DNA from: an uncultured Poribacteria bacterium
GTDB lineage: Bacteria > Poribacteria > WGA-4E > WGA-3G
Assembly (NCBI GenBank): GCA_951812525.1
Contig: OX638316.1
Coordinates: 1,128,506 to 1,192,505 of the forward strand
Direction of reading: 5' to 3'
DNA length: 64,000 nt
In this document: piece by piece, positions 18,730 to 26,742 of the stretch
Layout: each line of letters begins with the position of its first letter
How positions within the stretch are numbered: the first letter of the stretch is position 1
Made by a program: the position numbers and the translations under genes
Notes under the pieces: model-generated
What the model saw: the letters and a program-made list of their open reading frames with translations, nothing else
Database searches by the model: none
What the model was told of the DNA's origin: nothing

Positions 18730-19740
18730 GTGTCAACCACATCACGTGTGCGCGTCGCCTTCTACGGTTGTGGAAACTTCGCGAACCGAACCCGAATTCC
18801 AAATGTATTGCAGACGAATTCGGTAGATATCGTCGCTGTGTGTGATAGCAACGGATCAGCAGCGCAGGAAACAGCGACTCGCTTCAAGATTCCGCGTGTC
18901 TACCAAGACGCATACGAAATGCTTGACACCGAAACAATCGACGTGTTATACTCTATCGTACCGGCATACGTGCGAACCGACGTCGAAGTAACCGCCGCGC
19001 AAAAAGGCATTCACATCTTCAGTGAAAAACCACAAGCACTCACGATGCAGGTTGCCCACCGAATCAACAATGCCATTCAGCAAGCGGGAGTTATCAGCAC
19101 CGTTGGGTTTCGCGAACGGTATCGTCCGATCTTCCAAGAAGCCCGTCAATACTTGACCGATAAGGAAATTGTACATGTCCGATTTCAGGGCTTTGGAGGT
19201 CTACCACCTTCAACAGAGGGTGGACCTAAAACATGGTGGGAAGAGATGGATAAATCTGGGGGGCAAGCCCTGGATTGGGGTGTACATGCAACGGATTACA
19301 CCCGCTTTATGACAGGGTTGAACGTTGTCAAATCCCAAGCATTTTATTGTGAACGTCCGGCTTACGCGAACGCGTTGTCTACCAGTTTCAATTACTGCTT
19401 TGAGAACGGAGCCACGATGACACTCAACTTTGTGGCAGCAGGTTCGGGTCCGAAAAACGAGCCACGGTTCACCATCTTCTACGAAGGCGGTTGTCTTGAA
19501 ATTCATGGATACGACAAGATTGTGGTAAATGGTGAGGTGCTTTATGAAGCGGACGAATTCGATCCGTGGTTGGAACAAGACAAAACTTTTATCCGCGCCG
19601 TTCAGTCTGGAAATGCCAGCCTTCTGCTAAGTGATTATCACGATGGACTTTTTTCTTTAGCCCCTATTTTAGCAGGTTGGGAGTCTTCCCGACGCGGCGG
19701 AGAATGCATGGATATGGCGTCATTTATGGATGACGCATAA
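18730..19740 (+). CDS. Gfo/Idh/MocA family oxidoreductase
   Basis: A 336-residue dinucleotide-dependent dehydrogenase. The Rossmann loop is FYGCGNFANRTR, the active-site motif HIFSEKPQALT, and GFRERYRP lines the substrate side. Translation starts at a GTG with GGAG 10 bases upstream. It follows the metallo-hydrolase by 51 bases and precedes a small protein and a class V aminotransferase, so this run may oxidise and then transaminate a sugar-derived compound. The substrate cannot be inferred from sequence alone. Confidence 0.87.
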   Translation: MSTTSRVRVAFYGCGNFANRTRIPNVLQTNSVDIVAVCDSNGSAAQETATRFKIPRVYQDAYEMLDTETIDVLYSIVPAYVRTDVEVTAAQKGIHIFSEKPQALTMQVAHRINNAIQQAGVISTVGFRERYRPIFQEARQYLTDKEIVHVRFQGFGGLPPSTEGGPKTWWEEMDKSGGQALDWGVHATDYTRFMTGLNVVKSQAFYCERPAYANALSTSFNYCFENGATMTLNFVAAGSGPKNEPRFTIFYEGGCLEIHGYDKIVVNGEVLYEADEFDPWLEQDKTFIRAVQSGNASLLLSDYHDGLFSLAPILAGWESSRRGGECMDMASFMDDA

Positions 19741-19764
19741 TTTACGTGAAAGAAAGGAAAAAAT

Positions 19765-19980
19765 ATGGATGCAAAATTGAAAAAGATTCAGATTACACCA
19801 ATGAAATTCGACAAAGAAGGCGAAATACAAAAAGAAGAATTCGCCACACTCACGATTGAAGTGCCAATGGATAGCACAACGCAACGCGCCGCAGTTATAA
19901 ATCTGTGCGAGCTTCTCGACCAAGAGTGGGTTGTTGTTAACGTTGAAGGCAAAACGGTTGTAGCTGTCAACACCGCCTAA
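19765..19980 (+). CDS. Small conserved-looking protein of unknown function
   Basis: A 71-residue acidic/basic soluble protein (MDAKLKKIQITPMKF... ending VEGKTVVAVNTA). AGGAAA 6 bases before the ATG and close packing, 24 bases after the Gfo gene and 60 bases before the aminotransferase start, make it a credible gene. It has no signal peptide, membrane span or cysteine motif; the only Cys is in INLCELLDQEW. The pattern of alternating strands suggests a small beta-rich fold. I do not recognise the family. Confidence 0.65.
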   Translation: MDAKLKKIQITPMKFDKEGEIQKEEFATLTIEVPMDSTTQRAAVINLCELLDQEWVVVNVEGKTVVAVNTA

Positions 19981-20040
19981 GTGGTAGGTGTAGTTATAAC
20001 CGCACTTCCCAATCCAGACAAAACCCAACAAAAAAACTAC

Positions 20041-21174
20041 ATGAAAAAAAATCTGCTTTTTACACCCGGTCCCACGCCAATCCCCCCTGAATCGTTGTTA
20101 GCGATGGCACAACCGATTGATTACCACCGCAGCAACGCTACTGCATCCTTAATTAAAGATGTACTCGAAAAACTCAAACACGTCTTCCAGACCGAAAATG
20201 ATGTCCTTTTCCTAACATCATCTGGAACCGGTGCTATGGAAGGTGCTATCGTCAATCTTTTGTCTCGTGGAGATAAGGCAATCGTAATTCGGAGCGGTAA
20301 ATTCGGGGAACGGTGGGGTGAAATTTGTACCGCCTACGGCGTTGAAGTTATTCCAATTGATGTAACATGGGGAAATTCCGTCGAACCCCACACAGTGGAA
20401 TCTGCCTTAGCAGCACACACTGATGTGAGCGCAGTTTTCGCAACGCTCTGCGAGACATCAACGGGTGTTCTGCACGACATTGAAGCGTTGGCACGTCTGA
20501 CCCGAATTCGTCCAACGCTCTTGGTCGTTGATGCTGTCAGCGCACTCGGTGCAGACGATCTACAAATGGGCAATTGGGGTGTGGACGTTGTTGTTTCCTG
20601 TTCTCAAAAAGGGTTGATGACCCCGCCCGGTCTGGCGTTTGCTGCGCTCAATCAGCGCGCATGGAACGCAGTTGAGCATTCTGACCTTCCGAAATACTAC
20701 TTGGACTTCCGCAAGGCATACGAGAGTGGATTGGAAGGATCTGTCCCATATACACCGGCGGTGACACTGCTTACGGCACTGCAGCACGCTTTGGATCGCA
20801 TCTGTTCGGAGGGCATTCAGAACACGATCGCTCGACACAACCGTTTGGCACTCGCAACGCGAAGTGCGATTAAGGCATTAGGGCTACCGCTGTTCGCGGC
20901 ATCTCCGGCGAACACCCTGACCTCAATCCGGTTGCCGGACGAGATTGATGGAAAGGCACTTATCAACCTGATGCGCGACAAATACGGTATCACCTATGCC
21001 GGAGGCCAGAGTCAATTAAGTGGAAAAATTGTCCGAATCGCACACCTCGGTTGGATGAACGAAAACGATGTTATCGTCGCTATTTCTGCCTTCGAGCGAG
21101 GTTTAGTGGAAATCGGTCACGATATTCCACTCGGGGCAGGCGTTAGTGCCGCTCAGGAAGTTTTTGCACAGTAA
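20041..21174 (+). CDS. Class V aminotransferase (alanine-glyoxylate/serine-pyruvate type)
   Basis: A 377-residue PLP enzyme. It opens with LLFTPGPTPIPP, as alanine-glyoxylate aminotransferases and small phosphonoacetaldehyde-type transaminases do. It shows SSGTGAMEGAIVNL, the PLP Asp in VVDAVSALGADD, and the Schiff-base Lys190 in SCSQKGLMTPPGL, with C-terminal YGITYAGGQSQLSGKIVRIAHLG. The start at ATG 20041 is preferred over an upstream GTG in the same frame. It probably moves an amino group between serine or alanine and a keto acid. The serine-acetyltransferase-like gene downstream hints at serine or cysteine metabolism. Confidence 0.9.
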   Translation: MKKNLLFTPGPTPIPPESLLAMAQPIDYHRSNATASLIKDVLEKLKHVFQTENDVLFLTSSGTGAMEGAIVNLLSRGDKAIVIRSGKFGERWGEICTAYGVEVIPIDVTWGNSVEPHTVESALAAHTDVSAVFATLCETSTGVLHDIEALARLTRIRPTLLVVDAVSALGADDLQMGNWGVDVVVSCSQKGLMTPPGLAFAALNQRAWNAVEHSDLPKYYLDFRKAYESGLEGSVPYTPAVTLLTALQHALDRICSEGIQNTIARHNRLALATRSAIKALGLPLFAASPANTLTSIRLPDEIDGKALINLMRDKYGITYAGGQSQLSGKIVRIAHLGWMNENDVIVAISAFERGLVEIGHDIPLGAGVSAAQEVFAQ

Positions 21175-21249
21175 GTAAAACCACGGAAGACTGAAAAACA
21201 GAGCGGTGGACGGATACGCTCTTCTACTTCCAAATTTTTGTGAAAAAAT

Positions 21250-22524
21250 ATGACTGAAACCACACTTTTTGACATCTCGTATGAAGAGCGAAAGAAGCCA
21301 CTGTTGAACCAAACATTGGAGCGGCTTCAACCTATCTATAGTAAAGCGGAACTGAACGTTCTCCGTATTGACCGCACAAGCCGTGAAGGCTTGGCGCAAC
21401 GGTCTGGACGCGGGTTTGTCAACAGAGACATCCTCGAAACTGTGCTCGGCAATCTGTTAGAATGTGTGGCACCCGGATCGCACAATGCACCCCATCTCCA
21501 TCACCAGAATCAAGGGCTCTCAGAAGCGATTGAAGAGGTGGCGGATCAGTTGTACGCTATGGTAGCACAATCGTTTCTAGCTGTTACGGACGAAACACAT
21601 CTCGGTGCCGCCCTTGAAACCGCATTTTCACTCCTCTGGGAACTGCCACGGTTTAAAAGTCGAGCACTCTGGAACCGCTTTGCCTCGCTCAAAGACCCAG
21701 CCGTCTGGGATGCATACCTCCTCCACACCGGCATCTCGCGAGAAAAAATCGCCGCCTTGGATTTTCGTTCCCAAATTGACAACGCAATTCAGGAGCGGAC
21801 TTTTGAACCGTACCAAGATTTCCTTGGCACTTTGAATCTCGCTTCTGTCTTAGACTATCAACTCCAACTGGTGGGTAGTACCTATCCCGGTTGGCGGGTG
21901 CTCTTCTATCACGATGTGGCGCACGCCTTAACGCAAAACGAACCGCTTGAGGAGAGTCCAGACATCCAGAGAGTACCTGTTCCACTGTTGCCGCGCGCCA
22001 TTTCGGAACTCGGTGGACGCTACTATCAAGCCGATTTGCATCCAGAGACCCAGATAGGCGATGCCAATTTCTTAGAACATCCACATCGCGGTGTAACTAC
22101 TGGACAAACAGGAATTATAGGTTGTGGATGTGTTATCTACCCTTGCACGCTCGGCGGTTTGAGCGTCAAAGTCAAACAACGGCACCCTGTCATTGGCAAT
22201 TTTGTTGAGATCGGTACAGATACCAGTCTGCTCGGTCCCGTTCAGATCGCTGATTACTCTACTGTCGGTACGAATACCGAAATTTATGGATTTGTTGAAA
22301 TTGAACAACGATGTCGCATCGGGTCGTCAGTCGTTATCGGGACTATCCGCGGTGCCGCGGCACATCCCGGAAAAATCTATATCAGTGATGAGGTCCGCAT
22401 TGGAGACGGCACCGTTATTGAAAACACTTCAGAGATGGATTTGATTATACCGAACCGCTCGCAGATCCCAGCGCGAAGCCACGTCGCAAATGACGGATTT
22501 GGATTCCCCCGATACGTTACCTAG
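21250..22524 (+). CDS. Serine O-acetyltransferase-like hexapeptide protein with long N-terminal region
   Basis: A 424-residue protein. Residues 1-260 are mostly helical and unlike standard CysE. The C-terminal part is a left-handed beta-helix with LHPETQIGD, FLEHPHRGVTTGQTGIIG (about 273), CTLGG and KQRHPVIG (about 311). These align with the CysE landmarks IDH-GVVIGETA-TLGG-RHP. The catalytic His residues are retained, but the Asp of the DH pair is Glu and the GET triplet is GQT. It probably acetylates serine or a related amino alcohol for cysteine synthesis or modification. It follows the aminotransferase by 75 bases and precedes purH. Confidence 0.7.
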   Translation: MTETTLFDISYEERKKPLLNQTLERLQPIYSKAELNVLRIDRTSREGLAQRSGRGFVNRDILETVLGNLLECVAPGSHNAPHLHHQNQGLSEAIEEVADQLYAMVAQSFLAVTDETHLGAALETAFSLLWELPRFKSRALWNRFASLKDPAVWDAYLLHTGISREKIAALDFRSQIDNAIQERTFEPYQDFLGTLNLASVLDYQLQLVGSTYPGWRVLFYHDVAHALTQNEPLEESPDIQRVPVPLLPRAISELGGRYYQADLHPETQIGDANFLEHPHRGVTTGQTGIIGCGCVIYPCTLGGLSVKVKQRHPVIGNFVEIGTDTSLLGPVQIADYSTVGTNTEIYGFVEIEQRCRIGSSVVIGTIRGAAAHPGKIYISDEVRIGDGTVIENTSEMDLIIPNRSQIPARSHVANDGFGFPRYVT

Positions 22525-22545
22525 GACTATCGGCAGCCAGCAACC

Positions 22546-22620
22546 GGTTAAGAGATAGCTTGCGTAAGCCAAAATCTCTTTAACCAACAATCGATAACCA
22601 ATAGCCAATAACCGAAAGTC
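22546..22620. repeat. Inverted repeat and periodic repeat before purH
   Basis: GGTTAAGAGAT (22546-22556) pairs with AATCTCTTTAACC (22573-22585) with one bulge. It is followed by tandem variants of CGATAACCAATAGCCAATAACC, similar to 17753-17784. No T-run follows the hairpin. Confidence 0.5.
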
Positions 22621-22630
22621 GAAAACAAAA

Positions 22631-24196
22631 ATGAGAAAAATACAACGTGCGCTTATCAGCGTCTACGACAAAACCGACATTTTAGAAATAGCAAACGCTC
22701 TTGTACAGCGCGGCGTAGAAATCCTCTCGACCGGTGGCACAGCCCAACACCTTCGAGATGCTGGAATTGACATCCTCGATGTCTCTGACTACACGGGTTT
22801 CCCTGAAATGCTGGACGGTCGGGTTAAGACTCTGCATCCGAAAATTCACGGTGGTCTTCTCGCCGAATGGGATAATGCAGAACACAGTACGCAAACGGAA
22901 GCACACGGCATAAATCCTATCGACATGGTGATATGTAATCTCTATCCCTTTGAAGCGACCGTCGCTAAACCCGACGTGACACTTCCTGAAGCGATTGAGA
23001 ACATCGATATCGGCGGTCCAACGATGATTCGCGCAGCAGCGAAAAATCATCGACATACCGCCGTTCTTACAGATCCAAGTCAATATCCACAGATCATCGC
23101 CGACTTAGACGCTAACGATGGTTGCCTTTCGGAAGAGAGACGATTTGAGCTTGCCAGCGTTGCGTTTGCGCATACAGCACAATATGACACCGCAATTTCC
23201 ACCTATCTTGCTAACGTGGGTTCGGAATCAGAGGAATTCGCACCCGATCTGACACTCCGCTTCAAGAAAGAGCGGACACTCCGCTACGGCGAAAACCCAC
23301 ATCAACGCGCCGCTTTCTACAAAACTGAAACCACACCAGGGGCATGCGCCGCATGGGCGAATCAACTGAGTGGACAACCGCTCTCCTTCAACAACCTCCT
23401 CGATTTGGAAGCCGCTTTAGAAATCGTCAAGGACTTCGCGCAACCTGCGTGCGCCATCATCAAACACAACAATCCGTGTGGACTCGCGATCGGCGACAAC
23501 TTACAAGATGCCTTCACAAAGGCTCTAGAATGTGATCGAACCTCTGCTTTCGGTTCGATTGTCGGGCTAAACCGCAGAGTGACAATTCAGACCGCCAACA
23601 CGATTCGAGAAGCGGCGAGGGAAGGCGTGAAAATCGACGCAATTATAGCACCGAGTTACACTGAAAAGGCGTTGCGTACCTTATCTCGCGTTAAACGCCG
23701 TCCGATCCTAGAAACAGGACCGCTCTCGTCTGCAGAACCAGTCTTACAAGTTCGCAACGTCACGGGTGGTGTGTTGGTTCAAGACCCGGATGTTCACGAG
23801 TTGAGTGCCGACGCATTAGAGGTTGCCACCCAACGTGCACCAACAGAAGTAGAGATAGAATCTCTACTTTTCGCGTGGAAGGCGTGTAAACACGTCAAAT
23901 CCAACTGCATCCTGTTGGCACAAGGGGCACAAAGCGTCGGTATCGGTGCAGGACAGATGAGCCGAGTGGATTCTACCATCATCGCTATCCGAAAGGCAGG
24001 AGACAAGGCGAAAGGTGCGGTGTTAGCCTCGGATGCCTATTTTCCATTCCCAGACGGTGTTGAGATTGCCGGTGAAGCAGGCATCAGTGCCATTATTCAG
24101 CCCGGTGGTTCTGTCAATGACGCGCCTGTGATTGAAGCTGCGGACACCTACGACATGGCGATGGTGCTGACAGGTGTGCGCCATTTCCGGCATTAA
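22631..24196 (+). CDS. purH: Bifunctional AICAR formyltransferase/IMP cyclohydrolase
   Basis: A 521-residue protein for the last two steps of IMP synthesis. The N-terminal MGS-like cyclohydrolase domain shows ALISVYDKTDI, LSTGGTAQHLRDAG, TGFPEMLDGRVKTLHPKIHGGLLA and ICNLYPFEATV. The C-terminal transformylase shows LRYGENPHQRA, SFNNLLDLEAAL, IIKHNNPCG, DRTSAFGSIVG and, at the end, the GEAGISAIIQPGGS and DDxVI-like segment. The length is normal for the family. It is an isolated purine gene here, between the acetyltransferase-like gene and a secreted WD40 protein, and has an ordinary cytoplasmic role. Confidence 0.97.
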   Translation: MRKIQRALISVYDKTDILEIANALVQRGVEILSTGGTAQHLRDAGIDILDVSDYTGFPEMLDGRVKTLHPKIHGGLLAEWDNAEHSTQTEAHGINPIDMVICNLYPFEATVAKPDVTLPEAIENIDIGGPTMIRAAAKNHRHTAVLTDPSQYPQIIADLDANDGCLSEERRFELASVAFAHTAQYDTAISTYLANVGSESEEFAPDLTLRFKKERTLRYGENPHQRAAFYKTETTPGACAAWANQLSGQPLSFNNLLDLEAALEIVKDFAQPACAIIKHNNPCGLAIGDNLQDAFTKALECDRTSAFGSIVGLNRRVTIQTANTIREAAREGVKIDAIIAPSYTEKALRTLSRVKRRPILETGPLSSAEPVLQVRNVTGGVLVQDPDVHELSADALEVATQRAPTEVEIESLLFAWKACKHVKSNCILLAQGAQSVGIGAGQMSRVDSTIIAIRKAGDKAKGAVLASDAYFPFPDGVEIAGEAGISAIIQPGGSVNDAPVIEAADTYDMAMVLTGVRHFRH

Positions 24197-24232
24197 TGCC
24201 AATCACAGAAATTCAGTAAGAAGAAAACTTTT

Positions 24233-26218
24233 ATGAAAAAGATTACGTTTTTAAAATTTATTCTATTGTTCTTCTCTGTTGTATTCTCACAGGACGGGTT
24301 TGCCCAAGATTACACACAGTTAGGTTTACCCGAAGGTGCTATAGCCCGTCTTGGCAAGGGTGGTGCAGTAACAGCTGTGGCTTATTCCCCAGATGGTAAG
24401 ACAATCGCGAGCGGGAGTTCTGGTGAGATTCATCTATGGAATGCCGTGACCGGAGAACACAAGCTAGCTATTTGGGGTGGTGGTCAGTCAGTTGTGTATT
24501 CTCCAGATGGAAGTACCCTCTCAAGTGGAGATTCTGTGTGGAATGCAGAAACCGGACAACATAAGTTGACCCTTACTGACTCTTGGGGTTACACCGATTC
24601 GGTTGTGTATTCTCCTGATGGCAATACATTAGCAGGTGGTGGTTCCAATGGAATACGCTTATGGGATGCTGAAACAGGAAAACACAAGCTAACTCTTGAT
24701 AGACCCGTTCCGGGCATACGCACGGTTGCGTATTCACCCAACGGTGACCAACTTGCCGTAGGAAACAACCTTGGTATTTGGCTTTATAACCTACGATCGG
24801 ATACCGAAGCCGGATTACTCACAGGTCATACGCGCGAAGTTTTATCAGTAAGGTATTCTCCTGATGGTAGCACCTTAGCAAGTGGTGGAGCTTGGGGTGA
24901 CAATACAATTCGGTTATGGGATGCGAAAACCGGAAAATACCAGCAGACCCTTCCTGGAACTGATTCCAGAATCCATTCCATTGCGTATTCTTCTAATTGT
25001 GATATGATGGCGAGCGGCGAAGGATGGTCAAGTAACACAATTCGTCTATGGGATGTGAAAACTGGCGAACACATTCAGACTTTTTCAGGACATAACGGTG
25101 ATGTCCATTCTATCGCCTTTTCTCCAGACGGTAAGACACTCGTGAGTGGAAGTAGCGACGAAACTATCCTACTATGGGATCTCACCCCTTTCGTCAATGC
25201 TAATGGCTCTGTCAGTATCTTGCCTTCTCCTGTGGAGTCTCCCACTCTTGGATCGCAATTAACGCTTTCTCTCAACATCTCTGATGCCGAAAATGTGGCA
25301 GGTTATCAGGCAACTGTAACGTTTGATGCCACCTCGCTCCGTTACATCTCAAGTAAGAATGGAGAGTATCTCTCTGCAAATGTTATTGCCGTGCCTCCAG
25401 TTGTCACAGAGGACACTGTAACGCTGGCAGCAGCTTCTCTTGCAGGTGAGCATCAAGGTGGCGGCACACTTGCCACACTGACTTTTGAAGTTGTCGATGC
25501 CAGAGCCTCCACGTTGAGGTTATCTAAGGTCCTACTAACCGATGTCACAGGTGAAAATTCATGCCCTCAGATTCAAAACGGACAGATAACAGAACCACAG
25601 ATTTTAAAAGAGGATGTGACCGGCGATAGTACTGTAAATATCCAAGATTTGGTATTAATTGCTTCAAATTTCGGGAAGCTTGGAGAAAGTTCGTCAGATG
25701 TTAACGGGGACGGAATTGTCAATATCGTGGATATGATTTTGGTTGCAGCCGCCTTAGGTCAAAATGCGGGCGCTCCTTCAACTTGGCACAGTATCTCGGA
25801 GATTGCTCCAACAAGTGCTGAGGTACAACAATGGTTGCAGGAAGCACGTCAGGTTAATCTAACAGATCCTATTTTTCAGCGCGGTATTTTGATGCTGGAG
25901 CAACTTCTTACCTCGCTGCTCCCCAAAGAGACGGTACTCCTGTCGAACTACCCGAATCCGTTCAATCCGGAAACATGGATACCCTATCTATTGGCAGAAC
26001 CGACGGATGTCACTGTCTCTATCCACTCCGCTGACGGAAAACTGATTCGGATGTTGGCATTGGGAAATCAGGCTGCAGGCATCTATGAATCTCGGAACCG
26101 TGCTGCGTACTGGGATGGGAAAAACAAAGTTGGTGAGTCTGTGGCAAGTGGAGTGTATTTTTACACGTTGACAGCTGGAGACTTCACTATGACGCGAAAA
26201 ATGCTGATTCGGAAGTAA
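24233..26218 (+). CDS. Secreted WD40-cohesin-dockerin protein with sorting domain
   Basis: A 661-residue exported protein (signal peptide ending DGFAQ). Residues about 45-320 hold seven WD40 blades (AYSPDGKTIASG...LWNA repeats). Residues about 330-455 form a cohesin-like sandwich (LTLSLNISDAENVAGYQATVTFD, GGGTLATLTFEV). A dockerin type I pair follows: DVTGDSTVNIQDLVLIASNF and DVNGDGIVNIVDMILVAAAL. The last 90 residues are a FlgD-like domain starting NYPNPFNPETWIPY. The propeller start (LPEGAIARL..) resembles that of the exported caspase at 43090-45693. Likely a surface scaffold or adhesion protein. Confidence 0.9.
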   Translation: MKKITFLKFILLFFSVVFSQDGFAQDYTQLGLPEGAIARLGKGGAVTAVAYSPDGKTIASGSSGEIHLWNAVTGEHKLAIWGGGQSVVYSPDGSTLSSGDSVWNAETGQHKLTLTDSWGYTDSVVYSPDGNTLAGGGSNGIRLWDAETGKHKLTLDRPVPGIRTVAYSPNGDQLAVGNNLGIWLYNLRSDTEAGLLTGHTREVLSVRYSPDGSTLASGGAWGDNTIRLWDAKTGKYQQTLPGTDSRIHSIAYSSNCDMMASGEGWSSNTIRLWDVKTGEHIQTFSGHNGDVHSIAFSPDGKTLVSGSSDETILLWDLTPFVNANGSVSILPSPVESPTLGSQLTLSLNISDAENVAGYQATVTFDATSLRYISSKNGEYLSANVIAVPPVVTEDTVTLAAASLAGEHQGGGTLATLTFEVVDARASTLRLSKVLLTDVTGENSCPQIQNGQITEPQILKEDVTGDSTVNIQDLVLIASNFGKLGESSSDVNGDGIVNIVDMILVAAALGQNAGAPSTWHSISEIAPTSAEVQQWLQEARQVNLTDPIFQRGILMLEQLLTSLLPKETVLLSNYPNPFNPETWIPYLLAEPTDVTVSIHSADGKLIRMLALGNQAAGIYESRNRAAYWDGKNKVGESVASGVYFYTLTAGDFTMTRKMLIRK

Positions 26219-26282
26219 GATATTTTATCACACAAAAAAGAGACAGACGCCAATCTACCTTCACAATTTTTCCTCAAAAAAC

Positions 26283-26311
26283 TGGACATCTGGCAATTTT
26301 TATGATATTCT
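26283..26311 (+). promoter_or_regulatory. Possible promoter upstream of the Fe-ADH gene
   Basis: TGGACA (26283-26288), 17 bases, TATTCT (26306-26311). It would give a leader of about 425 bases containing the paired palindromes. Confidence 0.4.
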
Positions 26312-26584
26312 ATGGCAAGAAAAATACCGCAACTCATCTGTCAATTCAGTGAACCGGTATGTCTACAGTACCTTTCTTTTATCGTAGGACAAACACATGA
26401 AAATGACAAGGAACACGCCAAACTTTTCGCAAAAATGAACGCATCTGGCTGAAAAATAGGGTTCGTGACCTAAAATCACATACGTAGCAAGTTGAGTTAT
26501 AAAAAGACATTGACATTTCAATGAATCAGAAAAGCATATTTGTAAATATACTAACACCTCTATACAGACAAGACAGCCTCTTGA

Positions 26585-26645
26585 GTCCCGTAGGGACGTT
26601 ATGTCAGAAAATCCTGATCGCCAATCTCTTGAACCCCGTAGGGGT
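26585..26645. repeat. Pair of 13-bp palindromes, 48-bp pitch
   Basis: GTCCCGTAGGGAC at 26585-26597 and ACCCCGTAGGGGT at 26633-26645, the second followed by GATATATG. A second such pair is at 38591-38653. Confidence 0.75.
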
Positions 26646-26742
26646 GATATATGTAAAACTTTCCACTTGCTAGTCCGTTTCATAGTGTCAAAGTAATTCT
26701 AAAATCTACCATAAACAGTAAATTTTTACAGGAAATTGAAAC

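Larger units (their letters stand above)
26219..26742. other. Intergenic region with paired palindromes
   Basis: About 520 bp without a supported gene. It holds a possible promoter TGGACA-N17-TATTCT (26283-26311), two 13-bp palindromes at 26585-26597 and 26633-26645, and at 26694-26713 a 20-bp segment matching 19 of 20 bases at 31214-31233. A minus-strand frame across the palindromes is a repeat artefact. Confidence 0.6.

Noticed and set aside
26313-26455. Short plus-strand frame MARKIPQLICQFSEPV...
   Set aside because: It starts directly after the -10 box of the possible promoter, but has no ribosome site and no recognisable features.
26363-26683. Minus-strand 106-codon open frame
   Set aside because: It runs across the paired CCCCGTAGGGG palindromes, which create the pseudo-repeats SPLRGSRDW and TSLRDSRG. 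There is no ribosome site, and composition is unlike the coding genes.
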